From: Bombyx mori
Taxonomy: Eukaryota; Arthropoda; Insecta; Lepidoptera; Bombycidae
Reading direction: 5' to 3'
Assembly: GCF_030269925.1 (NCBI RefSeq)
Contig: NC_085130.1
Location: 508,501-572,500, forward strand
Length of the DNA: 64,000 nucleotides
The notes beneath the pieces were generated by a model. The model was not told where the DNA came from. It ran no database searches and saw nothing but the letters and a program-made list of their open reading frames with translations. This document shows, in pieces, positions 44,198 to 55,317 of the stretch. The translations under genes were made by a program, and so were the position numbers. Every line of letters begins with the position of its first letter. Position 1 is the first letter of the stretch.

Positions 44198-44921
44198 ATA
44201 TAAATAAAACATGAACTAAATGCTGTTTTCGTAATTTTATAGCGGAAGAGACGACTGCTATCCAACACGGCAACCAGCTAAGCTCGAGCTAATTCTCGGG
44301 GACACGGCATACCAGATTACCCCTCTCCTGTTTCCCCCTATAATCACAACAGCAAAGATAAATCGAAGCGAGTTGGATCTGATGTATTTTCCATCGAGTC
44401 TGCCAGTCAGTAATCACCTAAAAGTCAATGTCAATGTCATGTTCATAGATACTGAATAAAAGAAAAGAACAAAACGCTGCGTCGTCGGCCCGATGTTACA
44501 TCGCGTCTCTGACCGGACTTGAACACGTTACCCTAACTCCTCAACCGTTATTCCATGTTACATAATATTCATATAAAAGATTCATTATAACACGAAATAA
44601 ACAATTAAGTAAATCGCAAAATAATAACATTTGTGACGTAATATCATTATAAACTTTGCTACAATACCTACCGTAAGAAATACGTAATGCTATCTGAATG
44701 ACGTACCGTGTTCAATAATTGTGGTTTTCAAAACAAACAAATTACAATAAATTTGAATAAAGTTTTTGTGGCGTTGCGTGTTGTGAGCCCGCTCGCGACC
44801 GTACCACAGTCCGACTTATATTGTCACGTTACCATCTAATCCATATTTTATATATTTTTGGTAAATTAATAACGCTATCTTCAGATACTTGTTGATTCTA
44901 ATTTCAGGTCTTGTGAAGATC
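44198..44921. other. No gene recognised
   Basis: No feature. Confidence 0.4.
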
Positions 44922-45173
44922 TTTTTATTTTTTTATTGCTTAGCTGGGTGGACGAGCTCACAGCCCACCTGGTGTTAAGTGGTTACTGGAGCCCATAGAC
45001 ATCTACAACGTAAATGCGCCTTCCACCTTGTGATATAAGTTCTATGGTCTCAAGTATAGTTACAACGGCTGTCCCACTCTTCAAACCGAAACGCATTACT
45101 GCTTCACGGCAGAAATAGGCAGGGTGGTGATACCTACCCGTACTGCCTACACACAAAAGGTCCTACCTCTGGT
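44922..45173 (-). repeat. Bm1 SINE, short form
   Basis: Reverse copy, poly-T to GGTCCTACCTCTGG. It abuts the Jockey remnant that begins at about 45180. Confidence 0.9.
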
Positions 45174-45179
45174 AATAGA

Positions 45180-45965
45180 TCTACATCGCTCACGCACCAC
45201 GGTGTTCCGACAGCTGTCCTGCAAAGCAGGATTGGATGATCTCAAGAGAGTTGAGGTCTGTACGGGCTGCCTGAGGGAATACTTCACTTGCATAGGTCAA
45301 GATCAAGTAAGAACCTGACTCGGTTGCGGACTGAATTGACTTGTGGACGGAATGTCATCTCATCAATGTCGAGGATGACCCCAAAGTATTTGACCTTCGC
45401 GGATCAAGTGGTGGTGTCTGCCAGGCCTATAACTTAGCTAACAATATTTTGATTGTTATAGCGGGAATGGAGCTGCCGCGCCTAATACGGGATGGGTAAC
45501 GTCTGTGCTTTTCGTGGGGTTGATGTTGGTGCGCCACTTCCGGAACTACTGTCCTAAATTGTTGGCTGTGATCTAGAGTTTACGATGGATGAACGACATC
45601 TTCCTACTCGAGTAGTAGATAGCCACATCATCCGCGAAGATGGATTGCTGGCGACTGGGGTATATCATTGAAATACAACTAACAAATAACAGGGAGAGAA
45701 CGGAAGCTTTGCTTAATTTGTGTTGTTAGAGAATTGTGTATTCTGATAACATCCGCTTCATTCTACACTGCAAGAAGATGAAGTTCGTCATAGCGGCATT
45801 TAAAATAGAAGCCAACATAATTAGCAGTTGGGCGAGTAAGTTTTTTAAAACGCGATGCGAAATGCGCCTTTTCCCTGCTTGTAGGTTTTCGATTAATTAT
45901 TTGACTTTGGTTGTGATAATGGGGGTAATGCGTGCGAGGGTGGCAGGCAATCTCTGCGCTCGCCA
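45180..45965 (-). pseudogene. Decayed Jockey ORF2, part 1 (RT and C-terminal part)
   Basis: Aligns by eye with 10680-11900 of the intact element on the same strand (CACCACGGTGTTCCGACAGC; GTTGATGTTGGTGCGCCACT; CATAGCGGCATTTAAAATAG). Frames are broken, and the part matching about 11285-11735 of the intact copy is deleted, so the RT core is gone. It continues at 48836 on the other side of a 2.87-kb insertion. Confidence 0.8.
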
Positions 45966-47115
45966 TAAGGTAAAAGCTCCTAATACGGCGGTAGTCAAAA
46001 TCGCTTCCTATTACGGTGGTATTTCTATTTTCGACATTTATTCTTGTTTTATTCAGTTTAAGCTCACCGAAACGGAATCTATTTATTCTAAATCTATTAC
46101 TTCATAACATAACTGACATTTTCAAGTGTAGCATATAAACAACACTACAAGATCTATCAGTTTGTAGCACGGCATCAACGTGAGAGGAGTTTCCATACAA
46201 ACGCGGAACAAAAAAATAAGTACACTAATATTTAGATACTAAGTTTTTTGTATTAATAAGTCGTTCAACTTTGTTTATGTGTTATTTATAGCATTTTCCT
46301 ACTATTATACTTACTTTTTAAATAGCTTGTTTCATATATGTAACTCATTTTTTACTCAAAAAATCAGAAACAAAATACCGCCGTAATACGGTACGAATTT
46401 TATAGATTAATCCTAATACGGTGGTATAACTCCGAAATAGGAAATATACTGGGCATATTTAATTGTTTATAACTTTCAATTTATTAAGTTATTGAATTAG
46501 TTCCAAGTTTAGTTGGAATAATTATTAATCTTGTAAATTAGAAACCATATTCTGCGGTATGTATTATTCATTAAAAATCTAGTTAAATATGAAAACTGTC
46601 GAGTGCAAAATGTTGGTTTCTTAGAAGGGGTAAAAATAGGAAGGTGTATTTTAATTAATCACAAATCATTTATTTTGTATAACTGTTGACTTGAGTTTTA
46701 CACATCTGGGCCAAAAAACTGTTATCGTTTGATTAAGTATTTACATTCTTTGTTTATCGAAATTTTTATGGGTCAGAATTAGGATTAAAAAAATACGAGT
46801 AGTTTTCCTATTACGGTGGTAGTTATTTCCAGGTAACTCTGTGTTAGGTTCTATGATCTCCTATTACGGTCATATTCATAGAACATAAAATTACAAGTTT
46901 TAGGATTCCGTAGAAATAATAGAAAGGTTATTTATACTTATTTTACACAAAAAGATAATACAATAAAAACAGATTTAAAGAATGTCTAAATACTATGTAC
47001 AAAGGCGAGCTTAACTCTTCATGAGTTTTCTTCCAGCAAACCCTTTTCAGAGAGAAATACGATGTATAAGAGGGGAATAGTGTACAAGTGAAAGGTTATT
47101 AAAATATATTAAATA

Positions 47116-47290
47116 CAGTGGATTTCATTAATAACGACCTCGGTTATAACAACGTCGAACTTACGTCCCTTGAATTTAAAGCATACTTTCGTAAGAAATT
47201 CATTCGATAAGAGCGACTTTGGATACTATAGCGTCAATTTCGGGTATAGCGATTTGTTTTTATGAACCATTTATGACAGATTCCCAGAAA
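47116..47290 (+). mobile_element. Possible pogo/Tigger-like end
   Basis: After TA, CAGTGGATTTCATTAATAAC and ACCTCGGTTATAACAACG resemble the CAGT...CTCGGTTATAACGAC termini of pogo/Tigger transposons. The opposite end was not found, so it may be a fragment nested in element 1. Confidence 0.45.
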
Positions 47291-47635
47291 TCCCGTACAG
47301 ATATTTCTATTGAGTCGGTAAAGGCACAAAGACTCATTCATAAAACTATTAAACTTTCTTATCTTTTGTTTACATTCACAGATGACCATCTGTGAAACAT
47401 TCACAGATGGTCAAGCAAATGCTTTGTTTGTTTGTTCCTAAGCAGTCCTCAATAAATTTACCATTAAGTAATTCTATTTTGTTCATCTTAAATATGTATA
47501 GCTCTATTCAGACAGCAGTGGCAGCGGCCGCCGCATCAGCCACCGAACATTTTTATCCTTTCAAGCGATACTGATCTATAAAACAATGTAGATAAAGTTT
47601 AAAATTCTTTCAAAGCTGAAAGTGCTCTTCGCACC

Positions 47636-48002
47636 TTTTTTTTCTCCTACCAATGCTGATAGCCTTGGCAGGCTATTTCAGCTTCCCCTTGACGTGTAGA
47701 TGATCTCATGGGGCTCAAACCGGGAGTGTTGCTAACACTGACCCTACGAAGAGCAGTGCTTCGAAGAATCTACCACTGGATCGGAAACGCGACCAACTAA
47801 GAAGATCCGGTGAGAAACTCAGTGGGCTGCGTCTATAGGTTGATTTCTTCTTCGAGTTCTTCATCGCAAGCGACGGGTTCGGCGAGGACGGTAACCGGTG
47901 CTTGAGGTACCTAAAACACCGTTAATGGATCGGGAAGATCCGTAATGACGTGCTTAGGGCGACGTCGACTGTTTACCATTCGGTCCACAAGATCGGGTAG
48001 GC
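47636..48002 (-). mobile_element. Jockey-like LINE 3' end, family B, nested in element 1
   Basis: Poly-T (A tail) then CCTACCAATGCTGATAGCC to ACCATTCGGTCCACAAGATC. Stem 1 is partly decayed (CCAACTAAG / CTCAGTGGG). It inserted after element 1. Confidence 0.85.
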
Positions 48003-48104
48003 CTTCGCATCGCTGTCGGCCGTTGCCACCAATGTCTGAATTGAGCCGAAAACTTCACTTACCTTAAGTTTACCATTAAGTTTAAGTCTAAAAAACCTTA
48101 GTTA

Positions 48105-48325
48105 CTCCTTATATCATCAGCTATCTATTAGTGAAAGTCTCGTCAAAATCGGTCCAGTCGTTCCAGAGATTAGCCGGAACAAACAGACAGACAGACAAAA
48201 ATTGTAAAAAATGTTGTTTTGGTGTATGTACCGTATATATATATGCATTTATATGCATGTGGTAAAAAGCGGCTATTTCAATATTACAAACAGACACTCC
48301 AATTTTATTTATGTGTATACATTCG
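48105..48325 (+). repeat. RTE-type tail or widespread lepidopteran repeat
   Basis: GTCAAAATCGGTCCAGTCG, CAGAGATTAGCCGGAAC, an ACAG run and TTACAAACAGACACTCC form a block I recognise as common in lepidopteran genomes, usually at RTE 3' ends. Confidence 0.5.
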
Positions 48326-48835
48326 AAATTCCCTAGAATTCTCATGTTAAAATACAATCCAAATCACTTTTAAACGCGGTAAAAATGTACTCTTCTTTCC
48401 GAGCCGACCTGTGTGAATACACTGTTATACTTACTAGGTACATTTGTATTATAAATTTCATTAAAAGTGGTCAATTAATGCAAAACTTACAATTTAACTT
48501 CTTCACATTTATATTATTTACTTAATAAATATTATATGTTCGGAACTTAATAAATATAATTTCTGACCCTCTGTATTAGGAACCGTCTACCGCAGTAATA
48601 GGCTCTGACCTCAGTCATACCTCCGTATTAGGGAAAATCGACCCGGCTATTTAAAACATTTTTTTAAATAAGTAATTTCTAGAAAAGAAACATAGACTCA
48701 AAAGTAATACGAAATTTAAATTCCATTTTTGACGATGAAAATTTTTTCCATCTTTAGAAATACTTACAAATGCTTATTTTTTTTTCTTACTTTCAAATTT
48801 TGCGAAATACCTCCGTAATAGGTGCTTTTACCTTA

Positions 48836-49185
48836 CCTGTCGACTTATGCGGTGTATTCGGAGTCCCCGGTTTGAACAATGACGTTGCACTGCTCTTGCA
48901 GTCTATCGGCCAGTAACATTGGTTTCTCATCGCCATCGAAAACTGGGCGTTGGCCTGAGAGGTGTAGCAAGAGCATAGTGACAATAGTTGCAGAATGAAG
49001 GGTCCCAACTAGTCGCCTAGTTGGAACCCTAAATAAGTTTCCCACTTTGTATTTCGCGCTTCGTCTAGTCAAGACTTGGCATTCCGCAGTAGACGTCGCA
49101 TCCGAATCCGTTTTGATAGAAACCTGAACTGCCGCGTTCCTTACTTTTAGGAGGTTCTTAAGCTCGGGGAAGTTTAAGTATTAAG
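48836..49185 (-). pseudogene. Decayed Jockey ORF2, part 2 (linker upstream of RT)
   Basis: Matches 11910-12280 of the intact copy (TCTATCGGCCAGTAACAT; GTTGGCCTGAGAGGTGTAG; TTAGGAGGTTCTTAAGCTC). It is the other half of the remnant at 45180-45965. Confidence 0.75.
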
Positions 49186-49431
49186 GTTGATATTTAGTGC
49201 CCATGGCTACCATCATGCTTGGCGCGCAGGCTTGCTTTTTATGTTACAACAAAATCGAGACTCCTGCCACACGTCTCAGAGTGACACATTCCCGATGCGA
49301 TGTCCATGGACTCCGATAACTACTTCACACCAGGAGGGCGTGAGGGCGTGAGGAGGGCTATCACCATCAATCTAATAAATGAATGAAAAATTCCCAGCGT
49401 CTTCTTATCTACATAATAAACATAAAATATA

Positions 49432-49798
49432 TATTGCCCTTGTAGGCAAACGAGCATACCGTCCACCTGATGGTGAGTGGTTACCGTCGCCCATGGACTT
49501 CTGCAATGCCGGGGGCAGAGCCAAGCCGCTGCATACCGCTTAATACTCTCCACAAGCCTCGTTTGAAGAAGGACATGTCATAGCGCTCGGGAAACACCGT
49601 GGAGGGGAGCTCACTCCATAGCCGGATGGTACGTGGCAAAAAAGATCTCTGGAAACGCACTGTGGATGACCGCAGCGGTTCCAGATAATATGGATGAACT
49701 CTGCTCCGATGGCGGGAGGTGCGATGATAAAAAGGAGATGAGGGTATCATCTCAAGCAATTCCATAAAAATAACAATTCCAATATGACACACAGTCAA
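49432..49798 (-). mobile_element. LINE 3' end, family A, with open C-terminal frame
   Basis: The minus frame 49798-49481 encodes 105 residues ending LPRTIRLWSELPSTVFPERY and so on to HGRR-stop, nearly identical to 278-547. Upstream homology to the copy at 262 begins at about 49765. It is 5'-truncated. Confidence 0.82.
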
Positions 49799-49974
49799 TT
49801 TTATTTGATGTTATGAGTCATTCAACAACGACCAGCTTCATTCATCCGCTCAAAGTTTCTCAGAAAAACGAAGTAGCTCGTCGTAGTTGGTTGTTGTTTA
49901 CGAGAATTGACGTCCAAGGCCGGGCAAGGTCAAGAAATACTATATAGCAATAATTTTATTGTTGAACGTTTTCT

Positions 49975-50040
49975 TCATTCATAGCTCTCGGTGGATGAAC
50001 AAACTCACGGCTCACGTGGTTATAAGTGGTTACCGGCGTC
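49975..50040 (-). repeat. Bm1 SINE scrap
   Basis: CTCTCGGTGGATGAACAAAC and TATAAGTGGTTACCGG match only the right end of Bm1 in reverse. Confidence 0.45.
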
Positions 50041-50132
50041 ACGTTGCTGCTTTGCACTAACAGAACAGGATAGCTGCCATAACAGTCCACACTAGCAGTA
50101 ATGACGCAACATGTAAATTTAAAGTAAAGTTT

Positions 50133-50410
50133 TCTTTTTTATCGCTTAGATGGGAGGACGAACTCACAGCCCACTTGGTATTAGGTGGTTACTGGAGCCC
50201 ATAGACATCTACAACGTAAATGTGCCACCCACCTTGAGACATAAGTTCTAAGGTCTCAAGTATAGTTACAACGGCTACCCCACCCTTCAAACCGAAACGC
50301 ATTACTGCTTCACGGCAGAAATAGGCGGAGTGGTGGTACCTACCCGTGTGGACTCCAGTAACCACTCGTAGGTTGTAAGCTCGTCCACCCATCTAAGCAA
50401 TAAATAAAAA
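50133..50410 (-). repeat. Bm1 SINE with inverted tail (snapback)
   Basis: A reverse short-form Bm1 (50133 to ~50352) is joined directly to a forward Bm1 right end (CTCCAGTAACCACTCG... CATCTAAGCAATAAATAAAA, ~50352-50410). The unit thus has Bm1 tails pointing outward at both ends. Confidence 0.85.
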
Positions 50411-51586
50411 AAACAAGTCAGTTGAACCAGTTATGCTCAACCAATCGCGTCCACAAACTGGTTTTAAAAGCTCAAAGTTAATATTGAGATCATCGGTACA
50501 GATTATAGCATCGACGAGAGCGTGACCTCACCTGATCTTATATGAGTCTTTTAACTCTACCGGAGCTCGTTGATAATATAAATTGAATATTGTGTACCCT
50601 GCAGAAATACATTTCACGCAGCTGATATGGACGGATTCACTTTGACGTTTGTAACTAATTAAAAGTAATATTTGGTGCCAATTTGACCGTTGTTGTTATG
50701 GTCTTTGAAACGAGCCAAGCACGCGATCAATTTGATGGTGAGTGGTCATTATACGCCACGCCTTTTAATCTCCATGTCACAGATCCTGAATACATCGATG
50801 TATGAGTACATTCAGACCACGAATACCACAATCATTATGTGACTAAGAACGGATCGGCGCCCCTTCCGAAGGTGCACTGGTCCTTAATGTAAATACTTGG
50901 TTCCCAGTCATATGTGAACAATGTCAGTCGTAATGTCATTTAAGACCACAATAAAATGACAGCACTATTTAATTACGTGACATTAGATCAATCACACAAA
51001 ATGGCGCTAACACTGATTCATGTGATACTCTACTGTGTACATTCCTCAAACAAATCATTTACCTTTAAGATAATGTTGAAGGGCGAACATAAAAAAAAAA
51101 AAAATGGTTCCGTATATATAAACAATGAAAGGTTTAGTTGAGTTTTATTTTAACAGCCAATACGAACAGACGAAGGTCACCTTATCTAGACCAAAAACGT
51201 TTCTATTTCCGTCGCAAAGTAATAACGCATTCCTACCTGAAGAAATAAGTATAATAGCTAAAACTATCAAAAAACTACTTTAAAACTAAAAATTAAGGTT
51301 AATTAATTACACAATACGGAATTCTAAAATCAGATAACGTTACACCAAGCTAGGTGGTACCTACTATAGTTGTGGCGATGACTCAGACAAATACTTCGAA
51401 GACTGCGGCTTGTTCGTAGAATAATGTATTCAATTAATTTGGTCTGTGACTGTTGATAATAAGACTTGTTGACTCATTCACTCTTGGAATGGGTTTTTAA
51501 TACAATCTGAGCGACCACTTCCTCATGATCCGTCCTCAGTAGGAGCTCATTGCTTCCGTATATCGAAAGAAGTGGCTTGTAGGACA
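50411..51586. other. No gene recognised
   Basis: A decayed scrap of family A may lie at about 50720-50760 (GATGGTGAGTGGTCATTAT). Otherwise featureless. Confidence 0.4.
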
Positions 51587-51588
51587 TA

Positions 51589-52965
51589 GGGTAAAGCCGA
51601 GATAGATGCCCCACTTTTTGAAATAGTCATGTAATTTTGAAAATATTAATTTTATACGAATAATTTCCATTAATATAGTTAGCTCAATCCTTTATGTTTA
51701 ATTAGTATTAATTTTTTTAAACCTATCAAATACAGATTTTGCAGAAACTCGTTTTTCGTAGAACCTTTTTTTGGAGGATAGATGCCTACCTGTATGGATA
51801 GTTGCCCCACCAAGAAAATACTGAGTAGGATAGATGCCTGCAGTGCAGGATAGATGCCCTTTATACCGTGTAAACGAAAAAACCAATCCAAATATTAAGA
51901 AGTTCTATTCCTAACAGAGCAATTGTCTCCAAGAAACATGGGTCATAATAATAAAAAATATTTTGTATTTTTTAAGTCTTTCAATGTTTATAATTAAAAG
52001 ATAATTCTCATATCACACAAATGATCATAGTTAAATTTTTAAAGCGTTAAGTAAGCGTAAGCGAAACTACAATTTTTTTAGTTTCAACATGCATTATCCT
52101 ATTTTTTTATTAAATTAAATTTTACAAATATTTATTTAACAAAAATATAACTTGTTAATTGTTTATAAAATATTCACATTAAGTGTCAATGTGTACATTG
52201 CAAAATCATATTTTTTTAATTAAATTAACACAATAAAGATATCTTTATTATTTTGTCAAATTGAAGTTTAACTGGATAGTGCTTTCAATTTTCGGATTGC
52301 GACTATTTATAGTTTTCAAAACATTCAATGCAGATATATTTACATGCGTTTTAGGTTTATCCCTTAGATTTCTTTAGGGGCAAATCTATTGTTTTATTTC
52401 CTTTCATTTTATAGTAAAGTGGATTGTCTTCATATTCGCTGCTTGAACTGTAAATCATTTATTATTATTATTTTATTTGTGTTTTATGTTTTCGAGCCAT
52501 ATTTCAGCTATATTCTGAAATGGCAGAGTATAGAGGGATAGATGCCCCTAAAGGCACCTATACCCCAAAAAATCAGGGCAACTATCCTTTTTGATAAGGA
52601 TAGATACCCAAATTTTTTGTAAATAAATTATAAACATAATAGCATTTATTTACACCTAGATGCAGACTCAATGAACCAATATATTCACGTAGTAAAAAAT
52701 ATAATGGAATTTTACACTAATTATAAAGTTATACCACGCTAAATATTAACCTTTAAATCTTTGACGTGTTCGTGAAATTCCGCGCGGAGAAAATTACATG
52801 CACGAGGAAAACACTTCGTCACCACGCGATTCTCAAATGGTATATAAGGTATATGGTGACTGTGGTTCCTACTTCTTCAATAATTTTTTTGTTATGAGTG
52901 CGGGAAGTTAGGTTTTTAGAACATGAGGCATCTATCCCGCTGCGGCATCTATCCAGGTTTTACCC
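51589..52965. mobile_element. TA-duplicating inverted-repeat DNA element, unnamed (element 2)
   Basis: Ends are inverted repeats, GGGTAAAGCC and GGGTAAAACC, each followed by a GATAGATGCC block, flanked by TA at 51587-51588 and 52966-52967. The motif GGATAGATGCC recurs at 51776, 51796 (one change), 51828, 51848, 52536, 52598 (one change) and, in reverse, at 52577, 52927 and 52944. The interior is very AT-rich with no transposase frame. The build matches element 1 at 45968-48833: RGGTAAA ends, TA duplication, and a private motif both in the end and repeated inside. Confidence 0.82.
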
Positions 52966-52991
52966 TATCGTCTTCTCGCATTAAAACTGTA

Positions 52992-54104
52992 CTAGAGGTC
53001 CCGCAGTAGTCGAAATTCAACTATAATTAATTGGAATTGTAAGTTTGTACACTATTATGATTGTATTTTATACTTCTATAATCACAAATTTCGCCAAGAC
53101 TATACTATAAAAAATATTAATACAGACAAACAATATTTAATCTATTCTCATTTTGACAACAGACGTCAAGAACAAAAGTTTGACAATAAATAGTATGCAT
53201 GCGTGTGTGCGTCAAATACATGGTATGTAGTGTGTGTAATGCTTTCTTTATTGATTTAATGTATCTTTTATGCATTATTTAAAAAAAATATTAGCTTTGT
53301 GCACTCCTTCTCTATATTCTCTATAAGTGTGGAAAATTTTATACTCCTTCGTCCGCGCAATTTTCGTAAAAAGGCGTACAAAGTTTTTGCTTCACGTATT
53401 AATATATAGATTGTATGTACACTTTTAATGCGAAAAGGTGATATGTTACTGGAGTCTTACTCTTTGTGATTAATTTGTGGGCTGGGTCGGGGATAAGTCG
53501 TAAAACCGTAAGCCAAAGCAAAGCTATCTGCTATGCCATGCAATCAAACTACACGGTTACTGCTAGTTTTACGGGTTAAGCTTGCGTTTATTAGTATTTT
53601 ACGACCGACGATACTGTTAAGACTGTCGTGCGAGAGGTAAAGTAATTTCCATAAATATATCTATATATTAATACGTGAAGCAAAAACTTTGTACTCCTTT
53701 TTACGAAACATTTCGCGGACGGAGGTGTATGAAATTTCCCACACTTATAGAGAATATAGAGAAGGAGTGCAGAATGCTTTTTTTTTAATTATGCATTACT
53801 AATACATTAAATCAATAACAACATTACATTACACACACTACCATGTATTTGACACACACACGTATATTATTATATACTCTTTGTTTATTGTCAAACTTTT
53901 GTTATTGCTTAAAGTATGTGGCCAAATTGAGAATATGTAGTAAAATTATATAAAAATATTGTTTATCTTTAATATTATTTGTCTATAGTGTGGTTTTGGC
54001 GAAATCTGTTAATAAAGAAGTCTTTGACAATAGAACCTTAATAATGTTCAAACATATAATTACAATTAATTATAGTCGAATCACGACTACTGCGGGACCA
54101 CTAG
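52992..54104. mobile_element. Foldback element with ~430-base arms
   Basis: The left arm (52992-53411) and right arm (53661-54104) are reverse complements with scattered differences; both end in GGTCCCGCAGTAGTCG. The spacer is ~250 bases of unrelated sequence. ACTAG flanks both sides, so a 4-5 base duplication (CTAG/ACTAG) is likely. No coding capacity. Confidence 0.8.
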
Positions 54105-54149
54105 TTATATAAATTACACGAGGATATAAGGGGAACTCTGAAAGTTATG

Positions 54150-54243
54150 CGTGGCCCTCCTGTCTGAGCCCCCAGAGCTCACCTACGCGCTAGGGCAACG
54201 CTGAAATATCCTCTCAAGGCTATCAACATAGGTAGAAAAAAAA
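54150..54243 (+). repeat. Jockey-like LINE tail, family B, very short
   Basis: GAGCTCACCTACGCGCTAGG, CTGAAATATCCTCTCAAGGC and CATAGGTAGAAAAAAAA: only the last ~90 bases of the family B 3' UTR. Confidence 0.78.
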
Positions 54244-54276
54244 TTACGCGTAGCCTAAATAGAAAAGGACACGCTT

Positions 54277-54392
54277 GGTAGGCAGCGGCTTGGATCTGCC
54301 CCTGGCATTGCTGACGTCCATGAGCGACGGTAACCACTTACCAACAGGGTGGCAATGCTCGTCTGCCTACAAAGGCAATAAGAAAAAAACGC
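54277..54392 (+). repeat. LINE family A tail
   Basis: GGTAGGCAGCGGCTTGG to GCTCGTCTGCCTACAAAGGC and an A-rich end. It follows a family B tail by ~30 bases in the same orientation. Confidence 0.85.
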
Positions 54393-54886
54393 TGTACCGA
54401 CCATACGTAATGTGAGATATTAATAAGACAGGTTAGAGACAGAAGAAGATGAATACTTTATAAGCTATACGACGGATACAGTGATATTCATAGTCCGATG
54501 AACACCATTTTGATATCGCGTAATTAAAACATGGAGGCTGAATTGTGAGATGAGGCTGAGAGCACACACGGGAGAGCGAACCCGGCAGTCTCAGTGGCAC
54601 CATCAGCCAGCGATGAGCTTGGATGTAAATTTAACATCCAATCAAGAACAACACTTCGCGCTGAAGGGTTCTGATAGCCCGCTGTTTTTAATTGTCTAAC
54701 CTTAAATGCTCGTAACAGTCTGAATAAAACCCTTTGCCTAACCCAAATCTCGTTTAAACGATAATTAATGTTTATGACGCTGCATTCACTGAGCAATACC
54801 AGGACAGAGAGGTACCAATTATTATAATGAAATATGTACTTAAATGTGTTCATGAATTACTTCCAAGAATTAATTACTTTACTTGT
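54393..54886. other. No gene recognised
   Basis: A 109-codon minus frame (54853-54524) has no motif I recognise and is most likely chance. Confidence 0.4.
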
Positions 54887-55095
54887 TTTTTTTTCCCCTA
54901 ACTAGCTGAGAGCCTTGAGAGGCTATATCAGCATCGCCTTAACTAGTAGGTGAGCTCACGGGGCTCAAACCTGACGACGTTGCTCACACGAACCCTAGCA
55001 AGAGCCGTACTTCGCAGAATCTACCACCGGATCGAAAACGCGACCCACTGAGAAGATCCGGCGAGAAATTCAGTGGACTGTGTCTGAGGGCTAAT
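54887..55095 (-). mobile_element. Jockey-like LINE 3' UTR, family B
   Basis: Poly-T, CTAACTAGCTGAGAGCC to CGACCCACTGAGAAGATCC and ATTCAGTGGACTG; stem 1 has one or two changes. Confidence 0.82.
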
Positions 55096-55149
55096 TTACT
55101 TGAAGGAATAACATCGTGAAATATGTATGTACATCGTAAATATTTTTGT

Positions 55150-55292
55150 CCATCTTTAAACGAGGCTTGTGGAGAGTATTTAGCGGTAGGCAGATTGGCT
55201 CTGTCTCTGGCATTCCTGACGTCTACGGTAACCACTCACCATCAAGTGGGCCGTATGCTCGTCTGACTACTAGGGCAATCAAAAAAAATAAA
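55150..55292 (+). repeat. LINE family A tail, diverged
   Basis: TTTAAACGAGGCTTGTGGAG to CGTATGCTCGTCTGACTAC and AATCAAAAAAAATAAA. Confidence 0.82.
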
Positions 55293-55317
55293 AAAAGCTA
55301 ATTAAGTCCGGCAAAAA

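Larger units (their letters stand above)
45968..48833. mobile_element. TA-duplicating inverted-repeat DNA element, unnamed (element 1)
   Basis: Ends are 26-base inverted repeats, AGGTAAAAGC followed by C-C-T-A-(A/T)-TACGG-(C/A)-GGTA, with 3 mismatches. They are flanked by TA on both sides (45966-45967 and 48834-48835). Removing one TA plus the element restores alignment of the split Jockey sequence to the intact copy, so this is an insertion with a TA duplication. The motif CCTATTACGGTGGTA recurs inside at about 46007, 46412, 46807 and 46860. It recurs in reverse at 46376, 48588, 48618 and 48808. No transposase frame is seen. Other repeats are nested within it. TA duplication fits Tc1/mariner-like or ISL2EU-like groups, but I cannot assign it. 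Confidence 0.85.

Noticed and set aside
45968..48833. Interpreting the CCTATTACGG repeats as a CRISPR-like array
   Set aside because: Spacing is irregular, orientation reverses, and the context is an insect transposon.
54524..54853. A 109-codon minus-strand frame as a gene
   Set aside because: No recognisable domain, no promoter layout, unremarkable for chance in this much DNA.
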